From Rhodococcus sp. W8901 (lineage in GTDB: Bacteria; Actinomycetota; Actinomycetes; Mycobacteriales; Mycobacteriaceae), in assembly GCF_013348805.1 (NCBI RefSeq), contig NZ_CP054690.1:248001-312000 (forward strand): a stretch of 64,000 nt of DNA. Direction: 5' to 3'. Positions 18,732 to 26,659 of the stretch are shown here, one piece after another. The notes beneath the pieces are model-generated. The model was not told the origin of the DNA and did not search any database. It saw only the letters and a list, made by a program, of their open reading frames with translations. The first letter of the stretch is position 1; every line of letters starts with the position of its first letter. A program made the position numbers and the translations under genes.

Positions 18732-20765
18732 ATGTCGAGTAGGACCAAGCGGAGGCTGGTGGCCGCCGCGGGTGTGGCCGCGCTGTCGGCGGGGCTCACC
18801 GTCGTTCTCGGCGCGGGTACGGCCGGTGCCGCGTCGGACTCGGTGACCTGGAACGACGGCAGCACCAAGTTCACGCGGACGGTGAGCAACACGACGCCGA
18901 ACGAGGGCGACGTCATCACCGTTTCGACGAAGTTCGAACGGACGGCGATTCCCGGCGAGTACATCTATGCCGTCAAGGATCTTCATCCGACGTGCCTGAC
19001 GTATGTCGACGGGTCGGCGAAGGTGAACGGTTCGGTGCGTGGGTTGGAGAGCCAGGGCGCCGACTTCGCACGGGTCCAGGGGTCGTCCGTGGAATGGCCC
19101 GTGGGCGCGTTGATCAACGGTAAGCCGCACACGTTCGAGTTCTCGTATCGCGTCGGTGCGGACTGTGCGCGTGGGGTGGCGTTGACGTCGGCGATGCATT
19201 ACAGCGGATCGCTGGGTTCGGGGGAGTACAACAACAAGGGTCCGTCGATCACAGTCGCGAAGAACACCACCACCACGGCGCTGGCCGCGGTGCCGGGTGC
19301 GCAGGTCGGGAAGTCGGTGACCTTGAGTGCAACCGTGACCGGTGGCGCGGAGGGCAACCCGGCCGACTTCTACGACGGCCCGGCCAAGGTCGGTTCGGGT
19401 CAGCTGAACGCGTCGGGTGTGGCCACCTTCGCGTGGTCGCCGTCGACGGCCGGAGTGCGGTCGGTGCAGGCCAAGTTCGCCGGCACGCCGTTCGCGAACG
19501 GATCCGAGTCGGGCGTGCAGTCGGTGTCCGTCGCCGAGGCCGACGTCCCGACCACCACGACCGTGACGGTGCCACCGAGCGCCCTCACCGGCACCGCCGT
19601 GAACCTCACCGCCAAGGTCGAGCCCGGGATCGCCTCCGGCACGGTGCAGTTCAAGGACGGCGACACGAACATCGGTGCACCGGTTCCGGTCACCGCCGGC
19701 ACAGCTCAGGTGTCTCGCACATTCGCCTCGGCGGGCACGCATCCGATCACGGCGGCCTTCACCGGCGTCGGTTTCGTTTCGTCCGCCTCTGAGCCGCAGC
19801 TGGTTTCGGTCACCGATCCGGATCTGAAGACCACGACGACGGTCACCGCGCCGTCGGCCGCTCAGACCGGTGCCGCGGCGACGCTGTCGGCGTCGGTCAG
19901 CCCGAAGCCGACCGGCGGAACCGTGCAGTTCAAGGACGGCGCCACCGCCATCGGCGGCCCTATCGCCGTCGTCGACGGCGCTGCGACGCTCGACCACGCC
20001 TTCACGTCCGTCGGCAGTCACCGCATCACCGCGACGTACTCGGGCGCAGCGGGATTCGAGCCGTCGACGTCGCCGCCGCAGTCCGTCTCGGTGACCGATC
20101 CCGTCGTGTCGCCCCGTGGAACGGTGACGTTGCTCAGTGTGCCCGGCGAGGCCAAGTCGGGCGTCGTCACTGATCTCTGGGCGACGGTCCGGACGTCGGC
20201 CGGTGTCGCCGTCGACGGTGGCACGGTCCAGTTCCGCGACGGCGGGGCCGATCTGGGCGCCCCGATCGCGGTGACCGATGGTGTGGTGAGGCTGCCACGC
20301 ACGTTCAGTGGCGTTGGTGCACATGCGATCTCCGCGGTGTTCTCCGGAGTTTCATCGCTCGACGGGTCGACGGCCGTCACCCGAATGGTGAACGTGACGG
20401 CACCGGCGCCGACCGATGCCGACACCGCGACGGCATTGACAGTTCCGGCCGGCGCGGCCAGTGGCAGCACCGTCCGGTTGTGGGCCTCGGTGGTGTCGTC
20501 GGGCCCCGTCGACGGGACCGTCCAGTTCTTCGACGGTGACACGCCGATCGGGGAGGCCGTCGAACTGGTCGACGGCGTCGCCACGCTCGACCACGCGTTC
20601 ACCACGTCCGGTGCCCACCGGATCACCGCGGTCTACTCCGGTGCGGCAGGCCTGAAGGGTTCGTCGTCGGATGTGCGCGTCGTCGAGATCACCTCGACCG
20701 AAACGGCACCCGGCGGCACCACCGGCACGGGCAGCCTCGCGGGCCTGCCCAGCTTCGGGTCGTAG
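18732..20765 (+). CDS. Secreted Ig-like repeat protein 5 (head type B, 5 repeats)
   Basis: This 677-residue exported protein is read from the ATG at 18732 (MSSRTKRRLVAAAG), preceded by GGGAGA. This start aligns with MSDKNTRR and MSDRRTRR in genes 7 and 8. Earlier in-frame starts at 18660 and 18726 are possible. The signal peptide ends TAGA/AS. The type B head (to about 177) has SKFTRTVSN-like STKFTRTVSN, LHPTC and GADCARGV. Residues 178-655 hold five Ig-like repeats. The tail ends GSLAGLPSFGS. It follows gene 4 closely, so the two form a pair with different heads in one transcript. Confidence 0.84.
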   Translation: MSSRTKRRLVAAAGVAALSAGLTVVLGAGTAGAASDSVTWNDGSTKFTRTVSNTTPNEGDVITVSTKFERTAIPGEYIYAVKDLHPTCLTYVDGSAKVNGSVRGLESQGADFARVQGSSVEWPVGALINGKPHTFEFSYRVGADCARGVALTSAMHYSGSLGSGEYNNKGPSITVAKNTTTTALAAVPGAQVGKSVTLSATVTGGAEGNPADFYDGPAKVGSGQLNASGVATFAWSPSTAGVRSVQAKFAGTPFANGSESGVQSVSVAEADVPTTTTVTVPPSALTGTAVNLTAKVEPGIASGTVQFKDGDTNIGAPVPVTAGTAQVSRTFASAGTHPITAAFTGVGFVSSASEPQLVSVTDPDLKTTTTVTAPSAAQTGAAATLSASVSPKPTGGTVQFKDGATAIGGPIAVVDGAATLDHAFTSVGSHRITATYSGAAGFEPSTSPPQSVSVTDPVVSPRGTVTLLSVPGEAKSGVVTDLWATVRTSAGVAVDGGTVQFRDGGADLGAPIAVTDGVVRLPRTFSGVGAHAISAVFSGVSSLDGSTAVTRMVNVTAPAPTDADTATALTVPAGAASGSTVRLWASVVSSGPVDGTVQFFDGDTPIGEAVELVDGVATLDHAFTTSGAHRITAVYSGAAGLKGSSSDVRVVEITSTETAPGGTTGTGSLAGLPSFGS

Positions 20766-20773
20766 CCATCCGT

Positions 20774-20807
20774 GAGGAGGGCGGCGGCGAGATCCGCCGT
20801 CCTCCTC
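20774..20807 (+). terminator. Hairpin terminator after Ig-repeat gene 5
   Basis: GAGGAGGGCGGCGG pairs with CCGCCGTCCTCCTC (one G-U) around a short loop, 8 bp after the stop. Confidence 0.75.
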
Positions 20808-20837
20808 GGGCGGGTGTAACGAAAACTCGCTGATATC

Positions 20838-20857
20838 GGACGTTTGTTCTATAAAGA
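20838..20857 (+). promoter_or_regulatory. Shared promoter element before Ig-repeat gene 6
   Basis: GGACGTTTGT is followed after four bases by TAAAGA, as at 12204 and 22343. GGAGTCGGGC lies 71 bp further on, the same offset as in the copy at 22343. It predicts a leader of about 155 nt. Confidence 0.55.
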
Positions 20858-21015
20858 TCGAGACGGGCTCCGAGTGCCATTGCGGCACATCGAGCACGGT
20901 CGAACGTTGGAGTCGGGCCGGCGGTCGACGAATCATTTGCACATGCGTTCGTATGCGCTGCGTGGAGTCGGTGTCCCCACCGACGCGCGGGGTGGACGCT
21001 CTGGAAGGAGTCGGA

Positions 21016-22263
21016 ATGGCCCGATCGGTGATGCGGAGAACCGTGTCGAAGATGCTCGTCGGGGCGATGGCGGTCGCCACGCTCGGAGTCGGACAGGCGG
21101 TCCTCGGCGGCGGCGTCGCTGCGGCCGATCCGGTGTCGCAGACGGTGACGACGGACAACATCAAGGCGACCAAGACGATCGACAAGCCCAACGCTTTCCC
21201 GGGGGACACGGTGGTCTCCACGGTGACGTTCCAAACGACCAACATCATCGACCGGTATCTGCAGAACTTCACGGACCACCCGCCGCAGAACTACGTCCTG
21301 CAGGGCGTCACCGCCAACGTGTGGCGCGGCGACTCGGTGAGCGGCGGATGGAACAAGTCGGGGCAGTTCGACGGCAGCGCGACTCAGGATTCGGTCACGG
21401 GGTTGGTGCGGCTGGACTGGAAGGGACCTGGCAACTGCGTCGCTGCATGGTGCCGTCTGGGGCTCCTAAACAAGGGCGCGACCCTGACATTCACCTACAA
21501 GGTGGCGGCGGACGCTCAGCCAGGCCCGCGAACTACGGGTATGGAGTTCGACATCTACTCGTTCAACAACACGCAGCGGTGGGTCCCCCTCAACCAGCTG
21601 AACCTGTCGGTGCAGCAGCCGGTCACGAACACGACCACCGCGGTGACGGTTCCGCCGACGGCCGACAAGGGTGCACCGGTGACCCTGTCGGCGACCGTGA
21701 CGCCGTCGAACGCGTCCGGCACGGTGCAGTTCAAGGACGGCAACACGAACATCGGCGGGTCCGTGCCGGTGGCCGGGGGCATCGCAAGCATGTCGCACAC
21801 GTTCACGACCGACGGATCCCATGCGATCTCTGCGGAGTTCTCGGGCAGCGCCGGATTCTCCAACTCGAGTGCGGCAGGGCGTCTCGTCCAGGTGTCCACG
21901 CCGGACCCGAGTGCCAAGGAATCGGCGACGCTCATGACCGCTCCCGATAATGCGACCGCCGGCACCTCGGTGCGTCTCAGCGCGCAGGTCTCGAGCACGG
22001 CGCCGCTCACCGGTACGGTCCAGTTCTACGACGGCGGTAACCCGATCGGACCCCGTATCCCTGTCGGCAACGGTGTCGTCGGCATCGATCACATCTTCAG
22101 CACGACCGGCCCGCACCAGATCAGCGCGTCCTTCACCGGCGGACCCGGTGTGAGGGGCTCTTCGTCCACCTCGCAGACCGTGCAGGTCGCTGACGCGCCT
22201 ATCTCGCCCGGCACCGGAAGCCTCGGAAGCCTCGGTGGGGGAAGCTCGACGTTCGGCTCCTGA
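21016..22263 (+). CDS. Secreted Ig-like repeat protein 6 (head type C, 2 repeats)
   Basis: This is the shortest member at 415 residues. The ATG at 21016 (MARSVMRRTVSK) has GGAAGGAG upstream; the in-frame ATG at 20953 lacks one. The signal peptide ends GVAAA near residue 36. The type C head (about 37-204) has a CX4C pair (CVAAWC) as in gene 2 and DUF11-like spacing. There are only two Ig-like repeats (205-392). The tail ends GSLGSLGGGSSTFGS. Having the same head on two repeats here and eight in gene 2 shows that stalk length varies independently of the head. Function unknown; predicted exported. Confidence 0.83.
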   Translation: MARSVMRRTVSKMLVGAMAVATLGVGQAVLGGGVAAADPVSQTVTTDNIKATKTIDKPNAFPGDTVVSTVTFQTTNIIDRYLQNFTDHPPQNYVLQGVTANVWRGDSVSGGWNKSGQFDGSATQDSVTGLVRLDWKGPGNCVAAWCRLGLLNKGATLTFTYKVAADAQPGPRTTGMEFDIYSFNNTQRWVPLNQLNLSVQQPVTNTTTAVTVPPTADKGAPVTLSATVTPSNASGTVQFKDGNTNIGGSVPVAGGIASMSHTFTTDGSHAISAEFSGSAGFSNSSAAGRLVQVSTPDPSAKESATLMTAPDNATAGTSVRLSAQVSSTAPLTGTVQFYDGGNPIGPRIPVGNGVVGIDHIFSTTGPHQISASFTGGPGVRGSSSTSQTVQVADAPISPGTGSLGSLGGGSSTFGS

Positions 22264-22275
22264 TCCGATGCTCGA

Positions 22276-22311
22276 TTCGAGGCCCCCTGCGCATGCGCAG
22301 GGGGCCTCGAA
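22276..22311 (+). terminator. Perfect palindromic terminator after Ig-repeat gene 6
   Basis: This is a 36-bp perfect palindrome centred on GCATGC, with arms beginning TTCGAGGCCCCCTGC. It starts 13 bp after the stop. Confidence 0.8.
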
Positions 22312-22342
22312 TCTTTCGCGGTAACGGTTTCCACACAGATCT

Positions 22343-22362
22343 GGACGTTTGTTCGATACAGT
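22343..22362 (+). promoter_or_regulatory. Shared promoter element before the gene 6-like remnant and Ig-repeat gene 7
   Basis: GGACGTTTGT is followed after four bases by TACAGT. It lies 164 bp before the remnant ATG at 22507, close to the 178 bp seen between the same element and the start of gene 6. The distance to the gene 7 start is 356 bp. Confidence 0.55.
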
Positions 22363-22403
22363 GGGGCGCGTTTCACTCGACGTTTGTGGTCGAGAAGAAC
22401 GAG

Positions 22404-22433
22404 CCAGGTGTGTGGAGTCGGGCCGACACCTGG
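22404..22433 (+). other. Leader hairpin displaying GGAGTCGGGC
   Basis: CCAGGTGT and ACACCTGG form a perfect 8-bp stem whose 14-nt loop holds GGAGTCGGGCCG. The same 10-mer occurs 71 bp after the promoter element at gene 6 and 40 bp after it at gene 3. Confidence 0.35.
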
Positions 22434-22506
22434 GCGGAAGAACACGTGGTCCCGGTGATTCAAGGATCCGGAACCACGGTGACCGTGCTCTGAGGGGAGT
22501 CGGAGA

Positions 22507-22608
22507 ATGGCCCGATCGACGACGCGATTCACTTCGTCGACCGCGGGAACAGCGGCGGAGTGCCGCGCGGCCCGCGTGTTCGGATCGTCATACCGATACG
22601 CCCTCTGA
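22507..22608 (+). pseudogene. Decayed start of a type C Ig-repeat gene
   Basis: CTCTGAGGGGAGTCGGAGA followed by ATGGCCCGATCG closely matches the ribosome site and first codons of gene 6. The frame encodes only 33 residues (MARSTTRFTSSTAGTAAECR...) before a TGA, and no signal peptide or head follows. The promoter element, the GGAGTCGGGC motif and this start keep the spacing seen at gene 6, so this looks like a duplicated gene 5' end that lost its body. A short leader peptide is an alternative reading. Confidence 0.5.
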
Positions 22609-22698
22609 CTGGCACAACCATGTCCACCACGCGAGTCGCCCCAGTCGTCCGCAACGTGGGTTCGATGTTCATCGAGGTTCGTTGTCGAGAGGAAATGC

Positions 22699-24114
22699 AT
22701 GTCTGACAAGAACACCCGTCGTGTACTCGCCGGCCTGAGTGCCTTCGCAGTCGCCGCCGGATTCGCGGTCACTGCCGGTGTCGGTGCGGCGAGTGCGGCA
22801 CCGGGATCCATTACGTGGGACGACGGCAGCAGCCGGTTCACGCGGACGGTGAGCAATACGACGCCGAACGAGGGTGACATCGTGACGGTGTCGACGAAGT
22901 TCGAGCGGACCGGAATTCCGGTGGAGTGGATCCAGGCGGTGAAGGATCTGCATCCGACCTGTTTCACGTATGTCAGCGGAAACACTTCCGGTCCGGAGGT
23001 GGCTGCGGATTATGTGCGGGTGGCGGGGAACTGGCCGGTGTATCCGAACATCAGCCCGCAGTCGCAGACTTTCGAGTTCAACTATCGGGTGGGCGCGGAT
23101 TGTGCTCGGGAGACCCCGTTGATGACGACGATGCACTACAGCGGCAGCCTGGGTAGCGGCACATATTCGAACAAGGGCCCGACGATCACGGTGAACAAGA
23201 ACACCACGTCGACGACGCTCGCGCAGGTTTCCGGCGCCCAGGTCGGGTTGGTAACCACTCTGGCCGCGACGGTGACCGGTGGCGTGCAGGGCGACGCCGT
23301 CGACTTCTTCGACGGCGGTGCCAAGATCGGCACCGGAACCCTCGACGCGAACGGCACCGCCACCTACGCGTGGACGCCCGGGGCGCGTGGCACGCACAAC
23401 CTCAAGGCGAAGTTCCTCGGTACCGCGAGGGCCACCGCTTCCGAGTCAGCCGTGCAGGGTATCGAGGTCATCCAGGTGGACCTTCCGTCGAGCACGGCGA
23501 TCGCCGCCGTCTCGGGCGCCCAGGTCGGCAAGGCCTCGACGCTCAAGGCCACCGTCAACCCGGCCGCCGCCGGCGGAACCGTCAAGTTCACGGACGGCGG
23601 ACAGCTCCTCGCCGAGGTCGCTGTGAACGGTGCCGGTGAGGCCACCTACGCGTGGACGCCGACGACCGACGGCAGCCACACGATCAAGGCGGAGTTCTCC
23701 GGCCGGAACGGAGTCACAGGCTCCAACTCCAGCGCGACCGTGACTGTCGCCGCTAAGCCGGTGAACAACACCGAGTCCGGCACCGTCGTCTCGGCCGGCA
23801 ACGGTCAGGTCGGTGTGGCACAGACCATCTCGGCGCAGGTCACCGGGAGTGCCGGCGGCACCGTGACCTTCAAGGACGGCAACACCGTCATCGGCACGGC
23901 CACGGTCGACGGCAGCGGCCGCGCATCGGTCACCTGGACTCCGGCGACCCAGGGGCAGCGCGTCATCCGGGCCGAGTACTCGGGTGCCGGCACCGTGAAT
24001 GCCTCGTCCGATGACCTGTCGATCACCGTCGCGCCGGCAGGCACCGGCGGCGATGGTGGCGGCACCGGCAGTGCCGGTTCGCTCGGCACGATGTTCGGTT
24101 CGCTCGGCGGATAG
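22699..24114 (+). CDS. Secreted Ig-like repeat protein 7 (head type B, 3 repeats)
   Basis: This 471-residue exported protein starts at an ATG preceded by GAGAGGAAATGC, the same ribosome-site context as gene 8. The signal peptide ends ASA/AP near residue 34. The type B head (to about 167) has SRFTRTVSN, LHPTC and GADCARETPL and is very close to that of gene 3 through ISPQSQTFEF. There are three Ig-like repeats (168-444), of the VSGAQVG subtype rather than the ETG subtype. The tail reads GTGSAGSLGTMFGSLGG, so the FGS is followed by three residues, unlike the other seven. It lies 585 bp before gene 8's repeat-rich relative and ends in its own hairpin. Confidence 0.84.
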   Translation: MSDKNTRRVLAGLSAFAVAAGFAVTAGVGAASAAPGSITWDDGSSRFTRTVSNTTPNEGDIVTVSTKFERTGIPVEWIQAVKDLHPTCFTYVSGNTSGPEVAADYVRVAGNWPVYPNISPQSQTFEFNYRVGADCARETPLMTTMHYSGSLGSGTYSNKGPTITVNKNTTSTTLAQVSGAQVGLVTTLAATVTGGVQGDAVDFFDGGAKIGTGTLDANGTATYAWTPGARGTHNLKAKFLGTARATASESAVQGIEVIQVDLPSSTAIAAVSGAQVGKASTLKATVNPAAAGGTVKFTDGGQLLAEVAVNGAGEATYAWTPTTDGSHTIKAEFSGRNGVTGSNSSATVTVAAKPVNNTESGTVVSAGNGQVGVAQTISAQVTGSAGGTVTFKDGNTVIGTATVDGSGRASVTWTPATQGQRVIRAEYSGAGTVNASSDDLSITVAPAGTGGDGGGTGSAGSLGTMFGSLGG

Positions 24115-24134
24115 TCGCCTCGAGTTTCGATTTC

Positions 24135-24168
24135 CCTCCGGCCCAGGACCTCGGTCCCGGGCCGGAGG
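24135..24168 (+). terminator. Hairpin terminator after Ig-repeat gene 7
   Basis: CCTCCGGCCC pairs with GGGCCGGAGG, with further GGA/TCC pairing inside, 20 bp after the stop. Confidence 0.7.
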
Positions 24169-24221
24169 TTCCACTTCTCACTCCATGGCGGTCGGCGAAG
24201 TCCGTCGTCGAGAGGAAACCT

Positions 24222-26540
24222 ATGTCTGACAGAAGGACTCGCCGACGGATGGCCGTGGCGGTGGGGGCTGCTGCTGCGGTGGCTGCGGGGTTTGCGGTCA
24301 CTGCCGGTGCCGGCGCGGCGAGCGCTGCACCGGGTTCGGTGACATGGCAGGACGGTGACAGCAAGTTCACGCGGACGATCAGTGATGTGAACCCGAAAGA
24401 GGGTGACATCGTCACGTCGAAGACCACGTTCCAGCGGACTGCTGGTGTGGTGGAGTACATCTACGCCGTCAAGGATCTGCATCCGACGTGTCTGACGTAT
24501 GTCGAGGGTTCGGCGAAGGTTGATGGTTCTCCGCGGGGTCTCGAGAGCAAGGGCGCTGACTTCGCGCGCATCGAGGGGTCTTCGATCGAGTGGCCGGTGC
24601 GGGCGCTGGTGAATCCGAATACTCGTACGTTCGAGTTCTCGTATCGGGTGGGTGCGGATTGTGCGCGTGAGACGCCGTTGATGACGACGATGCATTATGG
24701 CGGTTCGTTGGGTTCGGGGACGTATGCGGACAAGGGGCCGACGGTCACGGTCGCGAAGAACGCGACGTCGACGTCGTTGGCTGCGGTGTCGGGTGGTGTG
24801 CAGGTGGGGCAGTCGGTGACGCTCAGTGCCACGGTGTCCGGTGCGGTGGCGGGTGATTCGGTCGATTTCTATGACGGTGCGACGAAGGTCGGGACCGGTG
24901 TGTTGAATGCGTCGGGTGCGGCGACGTTCGCGTGGATGCCGTCGTCGGCGGGTGCGCATTCGTTGCAGGCGAAGTTTGCGGGGACGGCGAAGGCGAAGGC
25001 GTCGGAGTCGGCGCCGCAGTCGGTTTCGGTGTCGGTGGCGACGTCGATGACGGTGTCGGCTCCGGCGTCGGCGTTGACGGGTTCTGCGGTGACGCTCACG
25101 GCGACGGTGACGCCGTCGAATGCTCAGGGTTCGGTGCAGTTCAGGGATGGGTCGACGAATATCGGTGTGCCGGTGGTGGTGTCGAATGGTACGGCGACGT
25201 TGCAGCACACGTTCGACACGGCCGGCAACCACAGCATCGCGGCGGACTTCATCGCCGGAACCGGGTTCGTGAATTCGTCGGCACCCGCGCAGGCGGTGTC
25301 GGTGAGCGTCCCGGATGCGGCGACCGCCACCACGCTCACCGTCCCGTCCACGGCGGACACCGGTGCCCAGGTGACGCTGTCGGCGGACGTCGCCCCGAAT
25401 CCCGGTGGCGGCACTGTGCAGTTCAAGGACAACGGCGCGGACATCGGTGCGCCGGTTGCGGTGTCGAACGGTAAGGCCGACCTGCCGTACACCTTCTCGG
25501 AGGCGGGTCAGCACAGCATCACGGCCGTCTTCTCCGGCGCTCCCGGATTCGTCGGATCGACGTCGCAGGCACAGTCGGTGGCGGTCAGCGTGCCGAACGT
25601 CGCGACCACCACGACCCTGACCGGCCCGGCCACCGCCGAGACGGGGCAGCAGGTGACCCTGACCGCGAACCTCGATCCGGCGAACGCCTCGGGTTCGGTG
25701 CAGTTCAAGGACGGCAACGTCAACATCGGTAACGCAGTGGCGGTCTCGAACGGCAAGGCCACCACACAGACGCCGTTCACGACGGCCGGTCAGCACAGCA
25801 TCACCGCGGTCTTCACCGGCAACACGGGCTTCAAGAACTCGACGTCGGCGGTTCGGGTCGTGACGGTGAGCACCGCGCTGGTACAGACGTCGCTGGAGCT
25901 GTCGGTGCCGTCCGCGGCGCAGACGGGCACGTCGGTGACCCTGACCGCCACCACGACCCCGGCCGACGCGTCGGGCACCGTGCAGTTCACCGAGAACGGC
26001 GTCGCCATCGGCGGCCCCGTCACCGTGGCGAACGGTGTCGCGAAGCTCGAGCACGCCTTCACCGCGGCCGGTGACCGCACCGTCGGCGCGACGTTCACGG
26101 GTGCATCCGGTTTCACCAACTCGAACGGAGCCTCGCAGACGGTCCAGGTGTCGGTGCCGACCCCGGACGACACGGTCACCACGACCACTGTGACGGTCCC
26201 GGCGACGGCCACGGTCGGCAGCCCCGTGACGTTGTCGGCCACCGTGGCAGGCGGCACGAATCTGCCCGGCACGGTCCAGTTCTACGACGGCGACCTCCCG
26301 ATCGGTGACCACGTCTCCCTCGTCGACGGTGTCGCGAATCTGGAACACACCTTCACCACCGACGGCGCGCACCGCATCACCGCGCGCTACTCGGGCGGAC
26401 AGGGGGTCAAGGCGTCGGCCTCCGCCGAGCAGTCGGTTCAGGTCACCGCGGCGGACAACGGCGGCACCGGTAGTGCCGGTTCGCTCGGCACCATCTTCGG
26501 GTCGCTCGGCGGCGCCGGACGCTCGGGATTCGGGTCCTGA
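24222..26540 (+). CDS. Secreted Ig-like repeat protein 8 (head type B, 6 repeats)
   Basis: This 772-residue exported protein starts at an ATG with CGAGAGGAAACCT upstream. The signal peptide ends ASAAP near residue 36. The type B head (to about 179) has LHPTC and GADCARETPL. Unlike gene 7 it carries the EGSAKVDGSPRGLES insert that it shares with gene 5. Six Ig-like repeats fill 180-743. The tail has GSLGTIFGSLGG as in gene 7 and then adds AGRSGFGS, restoring the FGS end. The first part of the gene uses many G- and T-ending codons, while the part after about 25300 is C-ending, suggesting a mosaic. It is the last gene of the cluster. Confidence 0.85.
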   Translation: MSDRRTRRRMAVAVGAAAAVAAGFAVTAGAGAASAAPGSVTWQDGDSKFTRTISDVNPKEGDIVTSKTTFQRTAGVVEYIYAVKDLHPTCLTYVEGSAKVDGSPRGLESKGADFARIEGSSIEWPVRALVNPNTRTFEFSYRVGADCARETPLMTTMHYGGSLGSGTYADKGPTVTVAKNATSTSLAAVSGGVQVGQSVTLSATVSGAVAGDSVDFYDGATKVGTGVLNASGAATFAWMPSSAGAHSLQAKFAGTAKAKASESAPQSVSVSVATSMTVSAPASALTGSAVTLTATVTPSNAQGSVQFRDGSTNIGVPVVVSNGTATLQHTFDTAGNHSIAADFIAGTGFVNSSAPAQAVSVSVPDAATATTLTVPSTADTGAQVTLSADVAPNPGGGTVQFKDNGADIGAPVAVSNGKADLPYTFSEAGQHSITAVFSGAPGFVGSTSQAQSVAVSVPNVATTTTLTGPATAETGQQVTLTANLDPANASGSVQFKDGNVNIGNAVAVSNGKATTQTPFTTAGQHSITAVFTGNTGFKNSTSAVRVVTVSTALVQTSLELSVPSAAQTGTSVTLTATTTPADASGTVQFTENGVAIGGPVTVANGVAKLEHAFTAAGDRTVGATFTGASGFTNSNGASQTVQVSVPTPDDTVTTTTVTVPATATVGSPVTLSATVAGGTNLPGTVQFYDGDLPIGDHVSLVDGVANLEHTFTTDGAHRITARYSGGQGVKASASAEQSVQVTAADNGGTGSAGSLGTIFGSLGGAGRSGFGS

Positions 26541-26566
26541 GGGTCCTGATCTCCTGAGCTGCTGAA

Positions 26567-26603
26567 CACGGTCCCCCGCCCTCACCGGAGGCGGGGGACC
26601 GTG
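26567..26603 (+). terminator. Strong hairpin terminator closing the Ig-repeat cluster
   Basis: CACGGTCCCCCGCC and its exact complement form a 14-bp stem around a 9-nt loop. Confidence 0.8.
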
Positions 26604-26659
26604 TCGTCTGTGGGAACGGATGTGTCCGTGGCCACCACCCGACGACTACGCTGCTCGGT

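Noticed and set aside
22507-22608. A complete small protein gene of 33 codons
   Set aside because: Although it has a good ribosome site, its start region copies gene 6 and the remainder has no signal or domain. A remnant is the simpler reading.
8873-26540. Sortase anchoring of the Ig-repeat proteins
   Set aside because: No LPXTG-like motif followed by a hydrophobic segment and basic end occurs in any of the eight tails.
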